From positions 496,001 through 560,000 of the forward strand of contig JAYKKT010000077.1 in NCBI GenBank assembly GCA_036023115.1: 64,000 nucleotides of DNA, read 5' to 3'. Positions within the stretch are counted from its first letter, which is position 1. Each line of letters begins with the position of its first letter. Positions 23,566 through 33,669 of the stretch are shown here, one piece after another. Both the position numbers and the translations under genes were made by a program. Below the pieces are notes generated by a model. The model had not been told where the DNA came from, made no database searches, and saw only the letters and a list, made by a program, of their open reading frames with translations. This stretch comes from Brasenia schreberi (lineage: Eukaryota > Streptophyta > Magnoliopsida > Nymphaeales > Cabombaceae).

Positions 23566-26062
23566 TTACAAATTGTAATCAGGATCATCAACTAAATAAT
23601 CTTCATCTTCTCCTTGTTGCAGATCCTCATCATCATCAGCCACGCCCACACCTTCTTCTTCAAAATCAAATTCTTCATCTCCATAATGTTGTTGCGCTCC
23701 TTCCAAATTAATCCAGGCAACGTCTTCTTCTGTTAGGAGGGCATTTTCTTCAGTGTCTTCCATAACCCAATCTTCTAATATATCAAAATTATCCAAACTT
23801 ATTGGATCGAACTGACTTTCTTCTCTATTTACTTTTTTTAATTGCCTACGACACAAACAAAGATAAACAATTAGTAAGTAATATTAACAATTGAAAACTG
23901 AAGTTAAATAATATCGAATTGAAAATTTGAAAGTAATACAACATTACCTTTCACGAAGGCGCATGTTACAACGAATATAAACCAAATCATTAAGCCTTTT
24001 GTGTTCCAACCTGTTGCGCTTTTTGTATGGATGTGTTCAAAAACACTCCAATTTCTTTTACAACCTGTTGCACTACAGGTTTGGCTTAAGACTCTAACTG
24101 CAAAATCTCTAAGGTTTGGACAATCACTTCCAAACCTATTCCACCAAACATCTGTAAAAAAAATATAAACATTAGAGACATAATAATCCACAGTAATGTA
24201 AGATGCAACTTAAATATGAAAATAAACAATGTACCTGGACGCATCGTAGAGCGGTTGCGAATTGCAACAGGCAAACCCATCAAGTGAAGAGCATTATCAT
24301 ATATCTCCATCTCTCGATGTATCGCATCTACTATGCTCTCATCAGGGACTAATCTGTCGATGCATTCAATGATTCCTCGATTAACCTCACCGTCCCTTTT
24401 GAAGGTTGCTGAGTACCTCAATGATGGGTTTAGATAGTAGGCTGCTGCATGAATAGGCTGATGCAATTGTTTATTCCATCTACTATCAATTATTTTCCAC
24501 ACGGGCACATAATCTCTTTTTTTTCCATTAAAGTTATTTCTGATTGCTTCTTTTGCCCTGTCCATGGATTCATAAAGGTAGCCCATAGATGGTTTCTCCT
24601 CGCTGTCAGCCAATCTCAAAACTTTCACTAAAGGACAAGTAATTTTCAATAATCTGATACATGCATTCCAAAATGAACTTCTAAAAACCGTTTCTGCAAT
24701 CTCATTTAACTTTCTGTTCCTTCTGTTTTGTGGCAACTCTGCAAATTGTTGCCACTCATCTGAGGAGAACATTCTCTTTAAAGCTTGCTTCTGTCTCACA
24801 ATACTCTGTACATATAAGAAGTTTGTTGCAAACCGAGTTGCAGCTGTGCGAAGAAGCTCTGCACCTTCTGTGTATCTCCTCATCATACATAAAACAAATG
24901 CATGGTTGTAAATAAATTTTGTAATATCTTGGCAACACTCAGTTGCTGCCTTTATTTCATCCATCTCACCGATGTCCTCGAGGATGAGATCTAAACAATG
25001 GGCTGCACATGGTGTCCAGTAGAAAGTCCCATAAATATCAGCTAACTCCTTTCCGGCTGCTTTGTAGTTAGCTGCATTATCTGTAATCAATTGAACTACA
25101 TTTTCTAGCCCAACCTCTTGTATAACCTTATCAAATTCCTCTCGTAGGATTTCTGCAGTGTGCCTCTCCTCTGACATATCTAGAGATCTCAAAAACATGA
25201 GTCCTTTAGGACAATATACAAGAAAGTTTAGCAATGTCCTTCCTCGCCTATCGGTCCATCCATCTGCCATGATAGTGCATCCTGTTTCCTTCCACGATTG
25301 TCTCAAAGTCGAACAGTATTGCTGCACTTCAATCACGGTCTGATCTAATATCTTCCCTCTCAACTTCTGATAAGAGGGCATCCTGTATCCTGGACCAATG
25401 TTAGCAATTGCATCTGCCATTGCTTGAAAATGAAAACTGTTTGCTGCATTAAATGGAATGCATGTATCATAAAACCATCTGCCCACTGCAAGGTCTGCTT
25501 GATCGTGCAGTTGTTCTAAAGCCATAGCAGCACGAATTCCTGGCTGAGCACCAGGTGTAGTGGAAGGAGGAAAGAACGAATGTATGCTAGAAGAAGAAGC
25601 TCTTCCTCTACTCCTTCCTGAACTTCCTCTTCTGCCACCTCCAAAGTCTTCAGATGCAACCCTCTTTCCTCTGCTAGGTGCTCGCGAACTGCTACTACCA
25701 ATATCTGTTCTAGCATCTGAAGGCAAACTATCAGTGAATCCAACTCCAGTGGCAGTAGCATCATCAGCTTCTTCACACATCTGGAAATCATCCTTTTGTT
25801 GTCTCCTTTCCTGTATGCTCTCAATCATCTGCAAGCATTGCCATTTAATACCTTCTGGCACACTTCTAACTCTGCCTGTGCATGGAGCAACTTCTTTCCT
25901 GGTTCCTGCTAGGTGGTGTTTCAACCTTGAAATTCCACCACTAACCACCTTTTCACAAAATAAACATCTGATTTTTAACCTTGAACCCTCAACTGGTATA
26001 CCCCACTGCCATGCCGGATCATCAGACTTTGAATGAGAGTCTCTACCACCCCTTCCTGCCAT
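23566..26062 (-). pseudogene. hAT-1 transposase, BED-finger/DUF659 type, with a 1-bp deletion
   Basis: A cut-and-paste transposase in three exons: 26062-24235, 24151-23948 and 23845-23566, with GT/AG introns. The N-terminus has a BED-type zinc finger with CLFC at residues 33-36 followed by SRLKHHL and a later Cys61. Next come a disordered Ser/Arg-rich linker, a DUF659 region with MADGWTDRRGR (first catalytic Asp), LITDNAANYK (second Asp) and TPCAAHCLDLIL. Exon 2 encodes the hATC dimerisation domain (DVWWNRFGSD, then CSATGCKRNWSVFEHIHTK). Exon 3 is an acidic tail ending DDPDYNL. The exons sum to 2312 nt, one short of a whole number of codons. The missing base lies in the homopolymer at 24020-24024, so the frame is lost inside hATC. 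The start is the MAGRGG methionine. Otherwise there are no stops. An assembly error in the homopolymer is possible. Confidence 0.93.
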
Positions 26063-26461
26063 CTCAATGGAGTACTTTAATTCAAAAAAAAAACCTGAAA
26101 ATAAAAGCACTTCGTAAATCCCCCAATCTTCAAATAACACTCAAATCGAGTGTCTCCCACTTCATGAATGCAATAAAAATCGTATACACACACTTAATAA
26201 CTTCATATTTTGTCATTCAAAAAAAAAACCCGAAATAACACAAAAAACAATAAATATAAAGGAAAAAAAGGAAAAAAACATTAAAAATATACCTAAATCC
26301 GAGTTTGGAGGCTTGGACGGACACCGTAGGGCACGATTTTAGAGCTTTGAACACCAAGGAGGCGAAAACCGACTCTTAGGGAGCTTGAAGAACTCAAAAA
26401 GAGAGAGGAAACCCGCGAAAAATCGCGGGTTTCCCTCGGCCCGGGACCCTTTATAAGGGTC

Positions 26462-26598
26462 CCAGGGCGTATCGTGCGATACGGGCCGTATCGCACGATA
26501 CGGTGCGATACTCCCGCACCTGCGATACGGGGGCCCGTATCGTATCGTGGTGGCCCACGATACGATACGTACGATACGGTGCGATACGGACAACACTG
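26462..26598 (-). repeat. Subterminal CGTATC/GATACG array, right end of hAT-1
   Basis: GC-rich 135-bp region with a dozen or so CGTATC or GATACG words in both orientations, ending in GACAACACTG. Mixed orientation contrasts with the mostly same-direction array at the left end. Confidence 0.8.
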
Positions 26599-26606
26599 GT
26601 ATCACC
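26599..26606 (+). repeat. Right 8-bp target site duplication of hAT-1
   Basis: GTATCACC directly after GACAACACTG, identical to 23224-23231. Confidence 0.97.
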
Positions 26607-26967
26607 TCAGTCATGTGAAACCACCTTTCGTGTCATCTTTGGATAACGTGGTTAGCGAGTTTGAACTAATCTAATAGATGGTAGATATTAAGACAAATTT
26701 TAAATCACATCAACTAAATTGATAAATGCCCAAACATTAGGGTGATTATATGAAGTTTTTCTTGGAAGAAATATAAAATCATTGCATTATCTCATACCAT
26801 CTTTAGTGACAAGGTTACACACTTAGCATGTAATAGTTTACTAGCTCCTCAAATGGCCCTCGTGAGGAACACCCATGTGATATGTAGGGTGAGCTGCGAA
26901 GGCCCATAGGCCTGACGCTATAGTGGAAAGAAGGAAAACTATTCTTGTAGGGAACATACATAGGACA

Positions 26968-27109
26968 TGTAATTTTAAATATTGAAAAACTTGAAATAAG
27001 GTATTGTGTGTTATGGGCGTTGTTCAATTTGGTCCTTGTGTAATTTTAAATATTGAAAAACTTGAAATAAGGTATTGTGTGTTATGGGCGTTGTTCAATT
27101 TGGTCCTTG
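26968..27109. repeat. Perfect 71-bp tandem duplication
   Basis: TGTAATTTTAAATATTG... at 26968-27038 is repeated without visible change at 27039-27109. The paralogue near 61440-61520 has a single copy, so it arose after the segmental duplication. Confidence 0.95.
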
Positions 27110-27575
27110 TGGTTTAAAAATATTGTTGTGATACCTTGTGATTTCTACACTCTATCAGGTTAGCTCAAACACACTAATGATGCCAAGATAACATAGAAGA
27201 TGGATTCACGTGCCCTAAGTGATGTGGATGCTACATTATTATTAAATGTTAAATTAAAATGTAATATTACTTTCACATTATTAAATCTAACAAAATAGTT
27301 AATAATATTAAAGAATATTTAAATATAATATTAATTAACATTTAAGTATAATATTAAATATAAGCTTATGTGGTTCCTAATCAACTAATATAAGTTGATA
27401 TAGTGGTTGACATGATAATTGATGTATCACGTTGGATTAAGGGTTAACAATGTTACGCATTTGCTACTAATTTGATAAATAGTGAAAACCACGGAGCATA
27501 GAGGCTTTTTGAACTACAAGAATCAAAAGAAAGAAAAATGGCCAAACCACATGGTACTTTTGTAAAATTTTCCCT

Positions 27576-27984
27576 TTTGAATAATAATGCATCATAATTA
27601 CAAAAGATAAAATGAAGATATTTACTTGTAAATGGGTGAGCAAAGCCAAAACCTGCAATTATACTACCATATTCATTTGGTTTCTATATCATGGCACATA
27701 TGGTGTTTCTATATCATGGCTCATATGGTGTCCAACCAAGTCACACGAATTATCTATTCCTCCCACACTGACCTTGGCCAAACCATCACAGGAGCCACAA
27801 TTGTTGATCATGGTAGATTGTTCGGGTGTGCACTCTATATTTGGCATTGATAAAATCACCGGACATGTTTGCTAACATTGTTCATAGAAGTCCATATTAT
27901 AGTGCTATGGCCTCTTTCATACTCTTGCTTTTTTTCTTCACTTGCATTATCCTTGGGTTTGACCTTTGTGCCACTGATGAAATC
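27576..27984. other. Unassigned part of the duplicated block
   Basis: Matches the reverse complement of about 60600-60985. It may include distal gag sequence of the copia-D element, but no motif could be read. TATCATGGCaCATATGGTG is directly duplicated near 27690-27730. Confidence 0.4.
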
Positions 27985-28335
27985 TCAAAACCTTTTTGAG
28001 TAAAGGTAATTCTCCATTAATTGAGCCCAAGTTTTATAGTTGGTGCTCTCCAGTAGATAATTAATCTTCACATTCCTATCTTCTGTAGTTGAAACAAAAA
28101 TACTAACCTTGGTTATGCTCAAAAAGATCACCAAAGATGTCGCTAATGAACCTTGAGAAATTCCAACTAGAATACACTCCAAGAAGCCATCAAGATTACC
28201 GCCAATGAGCTCCAAGAAGACTTCACAAGATAAGCTCAAATGCCTCCTAAAGGAATCAGCTACCAAACAAGAGTATATACTCTTGGTGCAGATCGAGGTG
28301 CTCCTTATGATGCCTATAAAGACTCTGATATCATA
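27985..28335 (-). pseudogene. Copia-D gag N-terminus, copy 1
   Basis: On the minus strand an open stretch reads YLLESTNYKTWAQLMENYL. It matches the start of copia Gag (GSNYxxWxxxM), where the polyprotein begins shortly after the primer-binding site. 28321-28335 on the minus strand reads TATGATATCAGAGTC, a slightly changed initiator-Met tRNA primer-binding site. Downstream pol is missing. Confidence 0.75.
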
Positions 28336-29124
28336 TGTACAAAATCACCCTTGGTAAGTGTGATTGGTGGCTGCCGCAGTCCACATCAGCCAAGCTGAAA
28401 ACACTCCACAATGGACTGATATTCTCACGTGAAGCGCAAAAACACTTTACAGATAATAACTCAAGAGGACCTCAATATGTCATTCATACTACATGCCAAA
28501 GGCATACGGACAAAGATAGAAGAAGTGGTGGCTGCCGCAGTCCACATCAGCCAAGCTGAAAACACTCCACAATGGACTGATATTCTCACGTGAAGCGCAA
28601 AAACACTTAACAGATAATAACTCAAGAGGACCTCAATATGTCATTCATACTACATGCCAAAGGCATACGGACAAAGATACAAGAAGTGGTGGCTGCCGCA
28701 GTCCACATCAGCCAAGCTGAAAACACTCCACAATGGACTGATATTCTCACGTGAAGCGCAAAAACACTTAACAGATAATAACCCAAGAGGACCTCAATAT
28801 GTCATTCATACTACATGCCAAAGGCATACAGACAAAGATACAAGAAGTGGCCTTTACAAGCCTCATAGCAAATGAGAGAAATAGCCAGCAGGAATGGGCA
28901 ACAACTTGGGAAGTAGCTGTTGCACATTGTGCAATGGCTATATTTCTAACCTCTGCCAGTGTTTGCCCATTCCTAATGACAAAAACAGAAAATAAATAAA
29001 GAGAAATTACAAGAATGTCATGTGTACATTCTAAAATTTTTACACTTCAGTCCCTTGTGTACATTCTACTGACAATAAAAAATAAAAGTACACTTATATC
29101 ACTAATAACGATTACATTTTAACA
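28336..29124 (-). mobile_element. Copia-D LTR, copy 1, enlarged by a triplication
   Basis: On the minus strand it begins TGTTAAAATG and ends TTTTGTACA, directly followed by the primer-binding site. It is 789 bp against 469 bp for the paralogous LTR at 59769-60237. The difference is explained by two extra copies of a 161-bp unit. No second LTR for this element is in the window. Confidence 0.8.
28366..28848. repeat. Three tandem copies of a 161-bp unit
   Basis: Units 28366-28526, 28527-28687 and 28688-28848, each starting GGTGGCTGCCGCAGTCCACA, differ at only a few positions. The first two units, and the paralogous LTR, place the triplication after the segmental duplication. Confidence 0.95.
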
Positions 29125-29827
29125 CATGCAGGCCTCCTCCCTGTGGAATCAGCAGTAATAGAGACCTGATAAGTACCTTCAATGGGGAGGCAATCCTCTT
29201 AAGTAAAATCCTACATCCATCTGAAGAAGTCACTTTGGAAAACATCTATTTAATGGGCTTTCCATTCCCTGAGGGACCATACTGTGTCTTTGAGCTCCTC
29301 AAGTATATATATACAGTCTGCAGAGATTGCTTGTCTGAAGGTATTCTTTGGGAAGGCAGAACTCTCATGGAGCCGCCAACCTAGGATCCATGACGAAGGT
29401 GTTTCTGATGGATAATGAAATCTCTGGTAGGATATTGTTCCTTGTGTGCTCTAAATCCCCAATTCATTTGGAGATGACATGATTTGGTCTTAAACTAAAC
29501 TAAGTATGCTGCTGAGAAGATTATGTGTCAGACTGTTAGTCGCCTAAAATTCAACCATTTGATTTTCCAATATATATCATCCCTATGTCACAAAAAGGCA
29601 GTTTGTCTGCCAGTGCCTTTCATGTAGAATCTAATCATCTCTGTGATTGCCGTCCTCCTGTTGAAGTTTGACTGCAAGGCTGAAAGTTCCACCTCCCGTC
29701 AGCTAACTTCTGGATGCTGATTATGGAAACTTTGTGGCCAAGCATTTTAGGTTCAGATCTTGGAGATCACAACTTGCAAACGACCATCTATTTTTAAGGC
29801 TACCCAGTCACTGCTTACCAGCTCATT
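29125..29827. other. Flank of copia-D, duplicated non-coding DNA
   Basis: Matches the reverse complement of 59132-59768 up to about 29745. The paralogue has about 24 extra bases near 59680. No coding motif recognised. The last 80 bp before the RTE tail are not shared. Confidence 0.6.
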
Positions 29828-31416
29828 CCAACAACAACAACAACTAAGCCTTTTCCCTTACTAGACGGGGTTGCCTACATGGATTCTTTGTTTCCAAAGA
29901 TCCCTAATCGTGTGCCATGTTAGCAGTTAACTCACAATAAGCTAGATCATTCTTTATTGTTTCTTTCCAACACTTTTGTGGTCGTCTTCTACCTCTTTTA
30001 ATACTTTCCAAATTTAGTTTTTTATACCTTCTTACAGGTTCTTCTTTTGATCTTCTTTCTATATGTCCAAACCATCTTAAACGATATTCTCTCATTTTAT
30101 CCTCTATTGGTGCCACTCCTAATTTGTTTCTAATAACCTCATTATGTATACAGTCTTTTCTTGTATGATCACTCATCCATCTCAACATCTTCTTTTCTGT
30201 CACAGACATCTTTTGTATATGTTAATGATTAACTGCCTACACTCAGAACCATAAAACATGGCAGGCCTAATTGCTGCTCTATAATATTTACCTTTTAACT
30301 TTAATGGTATCTTCTTATCACAAAGAATACATGATGCTCCTCTCCATTTTAACCAACCAGCATTAATTCTATGCGTAACATCTCCATCAATTCTTCCATC
30401 ACCCTGAAAAATTGACCCTAGGTATTTAAAACTTTTCTTTTGGGGGATGCAATTTGTGCCAATTTTAACTTTTATGTCCTCTGAGGTAACCAAATGATCA
30501 AACTTACATTCCATATATTCTGTCTTTGTTCTACTCATTCGGAGGCCTTTGCTTTCTAATGTTTCTCTCCATAGTTCCAATTTTCTATTAATTTTTTCCT
30601 TGGACTCCTCCACTAATACAATGTCATCTGCAAATAACACACCAAGCTACTTCATCTTAAATATGTTTTGTTAACTCATCAATCACCATTATAAATATGG
30701 ACTTAAAAGTTGATCCTTGATGTAACCCAATATTAACTTGAAAGAAGTATGTCATGTTTCTATACCATCATACATGTCTCTTATAAGGTTAATGTATGTC
30801 AATGAGATACCTTTTTTTTCCAAAGTTCTCCAAAGAACCTCCCTCGGTACCCTATCACAAGCTTTTTCTAGATCAATAAATATCTTGTGAAGGTCTTTTT
30901 TTTTGCTCTAAAATGTTTCATAAGACGTTTCAAAAGGCGAATCGCTTCAACAGTAGATCTGCCTGGCGTAAATCCAAATTGGTTCTTTGTTGTACTTGAT
31001 ACTTGTTTTAACCTACATTCGATAATTATTTCTGACAATTTCATAGTATGACTCATTAACTTGATACCTTGATAATTCACACAATTTTGAATGTCTACCT
31101 TGTTCTTATATATGGGTATAAGTTTACTTGCTCTCCATTCTTTGGGCATCTTTTGGTTTTTCCATATTTCATTAAATAGTCTTGTGAGCCAAGTGATTCC
31201 TATTTCTCCTAGTATTTTCCAAACTTGTATAGGAATATTATCTGGTCCTATTGATTGCCACCCTTTATATGTTTAAGAGCCTCTTTGACTTCGTTCTTTT
31301 GAATATATCGGTAGAAATTATGGTTTATATACTTTTCTGATTTAGCTAACTCTCCTAAGTTAATACTAACATCTTTATTTTCATTAAAAGCTTATAAAAA
31401 TAGTTTTTCCATCTAG
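29828..31416 (-). mobile_element. RTE-type LINE copy 2, 3' part
   Basis: Starts (as 3' end) with CCAACAACAACAACAAC. On the minus strand it encodes a broken RTE polyprotein. RT pieces include [31 protein letters not shown] (30868-31149) and [15 protein letters not shown] (30623-30640). The latter keeps both catalytic aspartates, unlike copies 3, 4 and 7. The C-terminal block KMLRWMSDHTRKD follows. Homology to copy 4 stops at TTTTTCCATCTA (31416), where copia-A1 begins; the 5' continuation is at 35382-35734. Confidence 0.92.
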
Positions 31417-32456
31417 AAAAGGGATTCACCTAGAAAAACACAAAAACCAGTCGTAGGGTATCTATTGTTGACATCTCCATCCCAATCAGCATCCGTATAT
31501 ATAGATAAATCAAAAAACGAAGAGAAAGTTAAGAGAACCCCCTTCTTAGAAGTATTTCTAACATATCGAATGATGTGTAAAACAACACTCATATGAATAG
31601 AAGTTGGTGCCTGCTGAAATTGACTCGTATGAATTGCATGAGAAATATCTGGTTTGGTAATAGTGAGATAGGTAAGAGCACCTATGAGTTGTCTGTACGG
31701 GGTGGGATCAACTAATTTTTCACCATCAGATCTTAACTTAGTACCTAAAACTTCTGGTGTGTCTACTATTTTATTATCTGTGAGACCACACCTTTCAATG
31801 GTATCATTTGCAAATTTTGTCTGAGACATAAAATACCCACAATTATTTTTAATAATTTTAATGCCCAAAAAATAATTAAGAAGGCCTAAGTCTTTCATGT
31901 CAAATTCTTGGTGAAGATTACGTTTAACCTCTGTAATTTTTACTTTATCACTCCCAGTGATGATCATATCGTCCACATTCAATAGTAGAATAACAATACC
32001 TGATTCTGTTTTGCGTACAAACAAGGCAGTGTCAGTATAACAAGTTGTAAAATTATGCAAATGCATGAATTTTTTTATTCGATCAAACCAAGCCTTAGGA
32101 GCTTGTTTCAAACCATACAAGGCTTTTTGCAATTTAAGAGCATGACCACGAGGAACATTAAAACCAGGAGGAGTTATATAAACTTCTTCAGTCAAATAAC
32201 CATTCAGAAAAGTATTTTTAACATCAAGTTGATATATATCCCATTTCCTAATGGCACTAAGGGTTTTGAGAATTCTAATTGTGGTCATCCTAGCAACCGG
32301 GGCAAGTGTTTCATCATAATCAATTCCATATTCTTGTGCATAACCCTTTGCAACCAGTCTGGTTTTATATCTCTCAATATGACCATTGCTATGGGGTTTT
32401 GATTTTGTAGACCCATTAACATCCAATAACCTTCTTATCCTTTGGTATGAGTGCAA
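31413..32456 (-). pseudogene. Copia-A1 reverse transcriptase and partial RNase H
   Basis: A 347-codon open stretch. In order: KTRLVAKGYAQEYGIDYDET (RT start), QLDVKNTFLNGYLTEEVY, QKALYGLKQAPKAWFDR, and the active-site block LNVDDMIITGSD, where the family-typical Tyr of YVDD is Asn. Next are FDMKDLGLLNYFLGI and the RNase H start SIYTDADWDGD...TTGFCVFLG, then truncation. The RT itself has no stop, so loss of function comes from the missing end and neighbouring breaks. Confidence 0.93.
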
Positions 32457-33285
32457 CTGTCTATGTCTTAGCTTTGTCTAGGGCGTTAAGTTCATCCCAA
32501 CGTTGGGGAGGTTTTGAGACCCTAGGTTCTAGACATGTGTCATCAGGTTCTCTATGACGTTGTGTATAATATAATGGAAAGGGTTCAACAAAGGATTGGG
32601 AATCAACAGTTGTATTCAGAACATTACTACTCTAAAGAGAATTATCCTTATGATCTACAGAGTCACAATCATTGTCTTCTTTTAGATCAAAGAAATCTTA
32701 AGATATGGAAGATTCAGAATTTTCTAAGGATTTAGACTTATAGTAGGCATCATTCTCAAAATTTTTTACATCCTTAGAAACATATAATTTGTCTATCAAC
32801 AGGATTAAAACACTTATAACCCTTCTTGTCTATGCCATAACCAAGAAATACGCATTTCGAGACAATTTATCATTTTTATCTGTATATACAAAACATCTAC
32901 ATCCAAAAACTTTAAGTCTTTCATAATAGGGAGAAATATTATATAATTTTTCAAAAGGTGAAATATTTTCAAGATTGGATTAAGGCATTCTATTTATAAG
33001 ATAAACTGCAGTAAGAGTAGCTTCTGCCCATAAAAATTTAGGAACATTACTGACAATTAACATAGTTCGACATGTTTCTATAATATGTCTATGTTTTCTT
33101 TCAGCTAAGCCATTTTGTTAAGGCGTTTTAGTACATGACTTTTGATGAAAAATCCCATTTGATTCAATAAATTTTTGGAATTCATTTGACATGTATTCCC
33201 TTGAATCCGATCTAAAAATCTTAATGGTGGCTCCAAATTGATTTTTGATCATGTTGTAAAAGATTACAAATTTCTCAAACACTTC
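32457..33285 (-). pseudogene. Copia-A1 integrase C-terminal half and linker, broken
   Basis: Reads in several frames: RSDSREYMSNEF and NGLAERKHRHIIETCRTML (the third acidic residue region of the integrase core), then WAEATLTAVYLINRMP and VFGCRCFVY. Stops occur in between. These blocks are typical of copia integrase between the core and the RT. Confidence 0.8.
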
Positions 33286-33669
33286 TTATTTATGTTTCAA
33301 GGGATATATCCATGTAAAACGAGTAAAGTCGTCTACAAATATCACATAATATTGAACTCCTCCCTTAGAAACAATGGGCGCGGGGCCCCAAACATCCGAA
33401 TGTATTAAATCAAAAGCTTTGTTCGGTACATAGTTTCTTTCTCTAAAAGGGAGATGATGCATTTTCCAAAGAACACACTCTTTACATTCAAACTTTTGTT
33501 CTCTAATATTTTTCATCAAGGAAATGTTACATAATTTTTGGAAATCCAAATGCCCAAGTCTTTTATGCCAAAGAGTAGCATCTTGGGCTACATTATAAGA
33601 CTTAAAATTTGGCATAACAAGATAATCCATTTTGTATAGTCCACTTTCTCTATAGCCTTGACCAATCAC
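33286..33669 (-). pseudogene. Copia-A1 GAG-pre-integrase and integrase core start
   Basis: 127 open codons with LWHKRLGHLDFQKL (zinc-binding His in the pre-integrase region), CKECVLWKMHHLPF (the paired Cys) and the core start LIHSDVWGPAP...YYVIFVDDFTRFTWIYPL with the first two catalytic Asp residues present. Confidence 0.9.

Larger units (their letters stand above)
23232..26598 (-). mobile_element. hAT transposon (hAT-1), nearly intact
   Basis: 3367 bp bounded by the terminal inverted repeat CAGTGTTGTC / GACAACACTG and by perfect 8-bp target duplications GTATCACC. Inside each end are arrays of CGTATC/GATACG words. It encodes a three-exon transposase on the minus strand. The uninterrupted paralogous site is at 61879-61886, where a single GTATCACC (reverse-complemented) joins the same flanks. 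The element is much better preserved than its relatives at 49290-52655 and 57735-58497, so it inserted recently. Confidence 0.97.
22487..27575. mobile_element. Foldback (long terminal inverted repeat) element, copy 1
   Basis: The outer ends are inverted relative to each other: CATGTGTTTTGGCCATTTCT near 22498 against the complement of AAATGGCCAAACCACATGG near 27536-27555. Homology continues inwards as inverted arms (left 22487-23231 plus 26607-26740, right about 27005-27575). The left arm contains an internal duplication of about 300 bp (22610-22890 and 22905-23200). The centre (about 26750-27000) is unique. There is no coding sequence of its own, so it is non-autonomous. It was later split by hAT-1. 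A second copy is at 60985-62111. The superfamily cannot be assigned. Confidence 0.7.
22995..29745 (+). repeat. Segmental duplication, copy 1 (inverted partner at 59132-62111)
   Basis: This block matches the reverse complement of 59132-62111 across several unrelated parts: unassigned DNA (29125-29745), a copia LTR and gag fragment (27985-29124), further unassigned sequence and the foldback element. It is longer because of hAT-1 (3367 bp plus 8-bp duplication), a 71-bp tandem duplication (26968-27109) and two extra copies of a 161-bp unit (28366-28848). Because several different elements are shared in one order, it is a duplication of a locus, not repeated insertion of one TE. Confidence 0.9.

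Noticed and set aside
25560..26036. 158-codon plus-strand frame
   Set aside because: Antisense of the hAT-1 transposase Ser/Arg-rich linker and BED finger.
28336..28850. Repeated 161-bp units as a CRISPR-like array
   Set aside because: Head-to-tail copies without unique spacers, inside an LTR of a plant retrotransposon.
32055..32402. 115-codon plus-strand frame
   Set aside because: Antisense of the copia-A1 RT.
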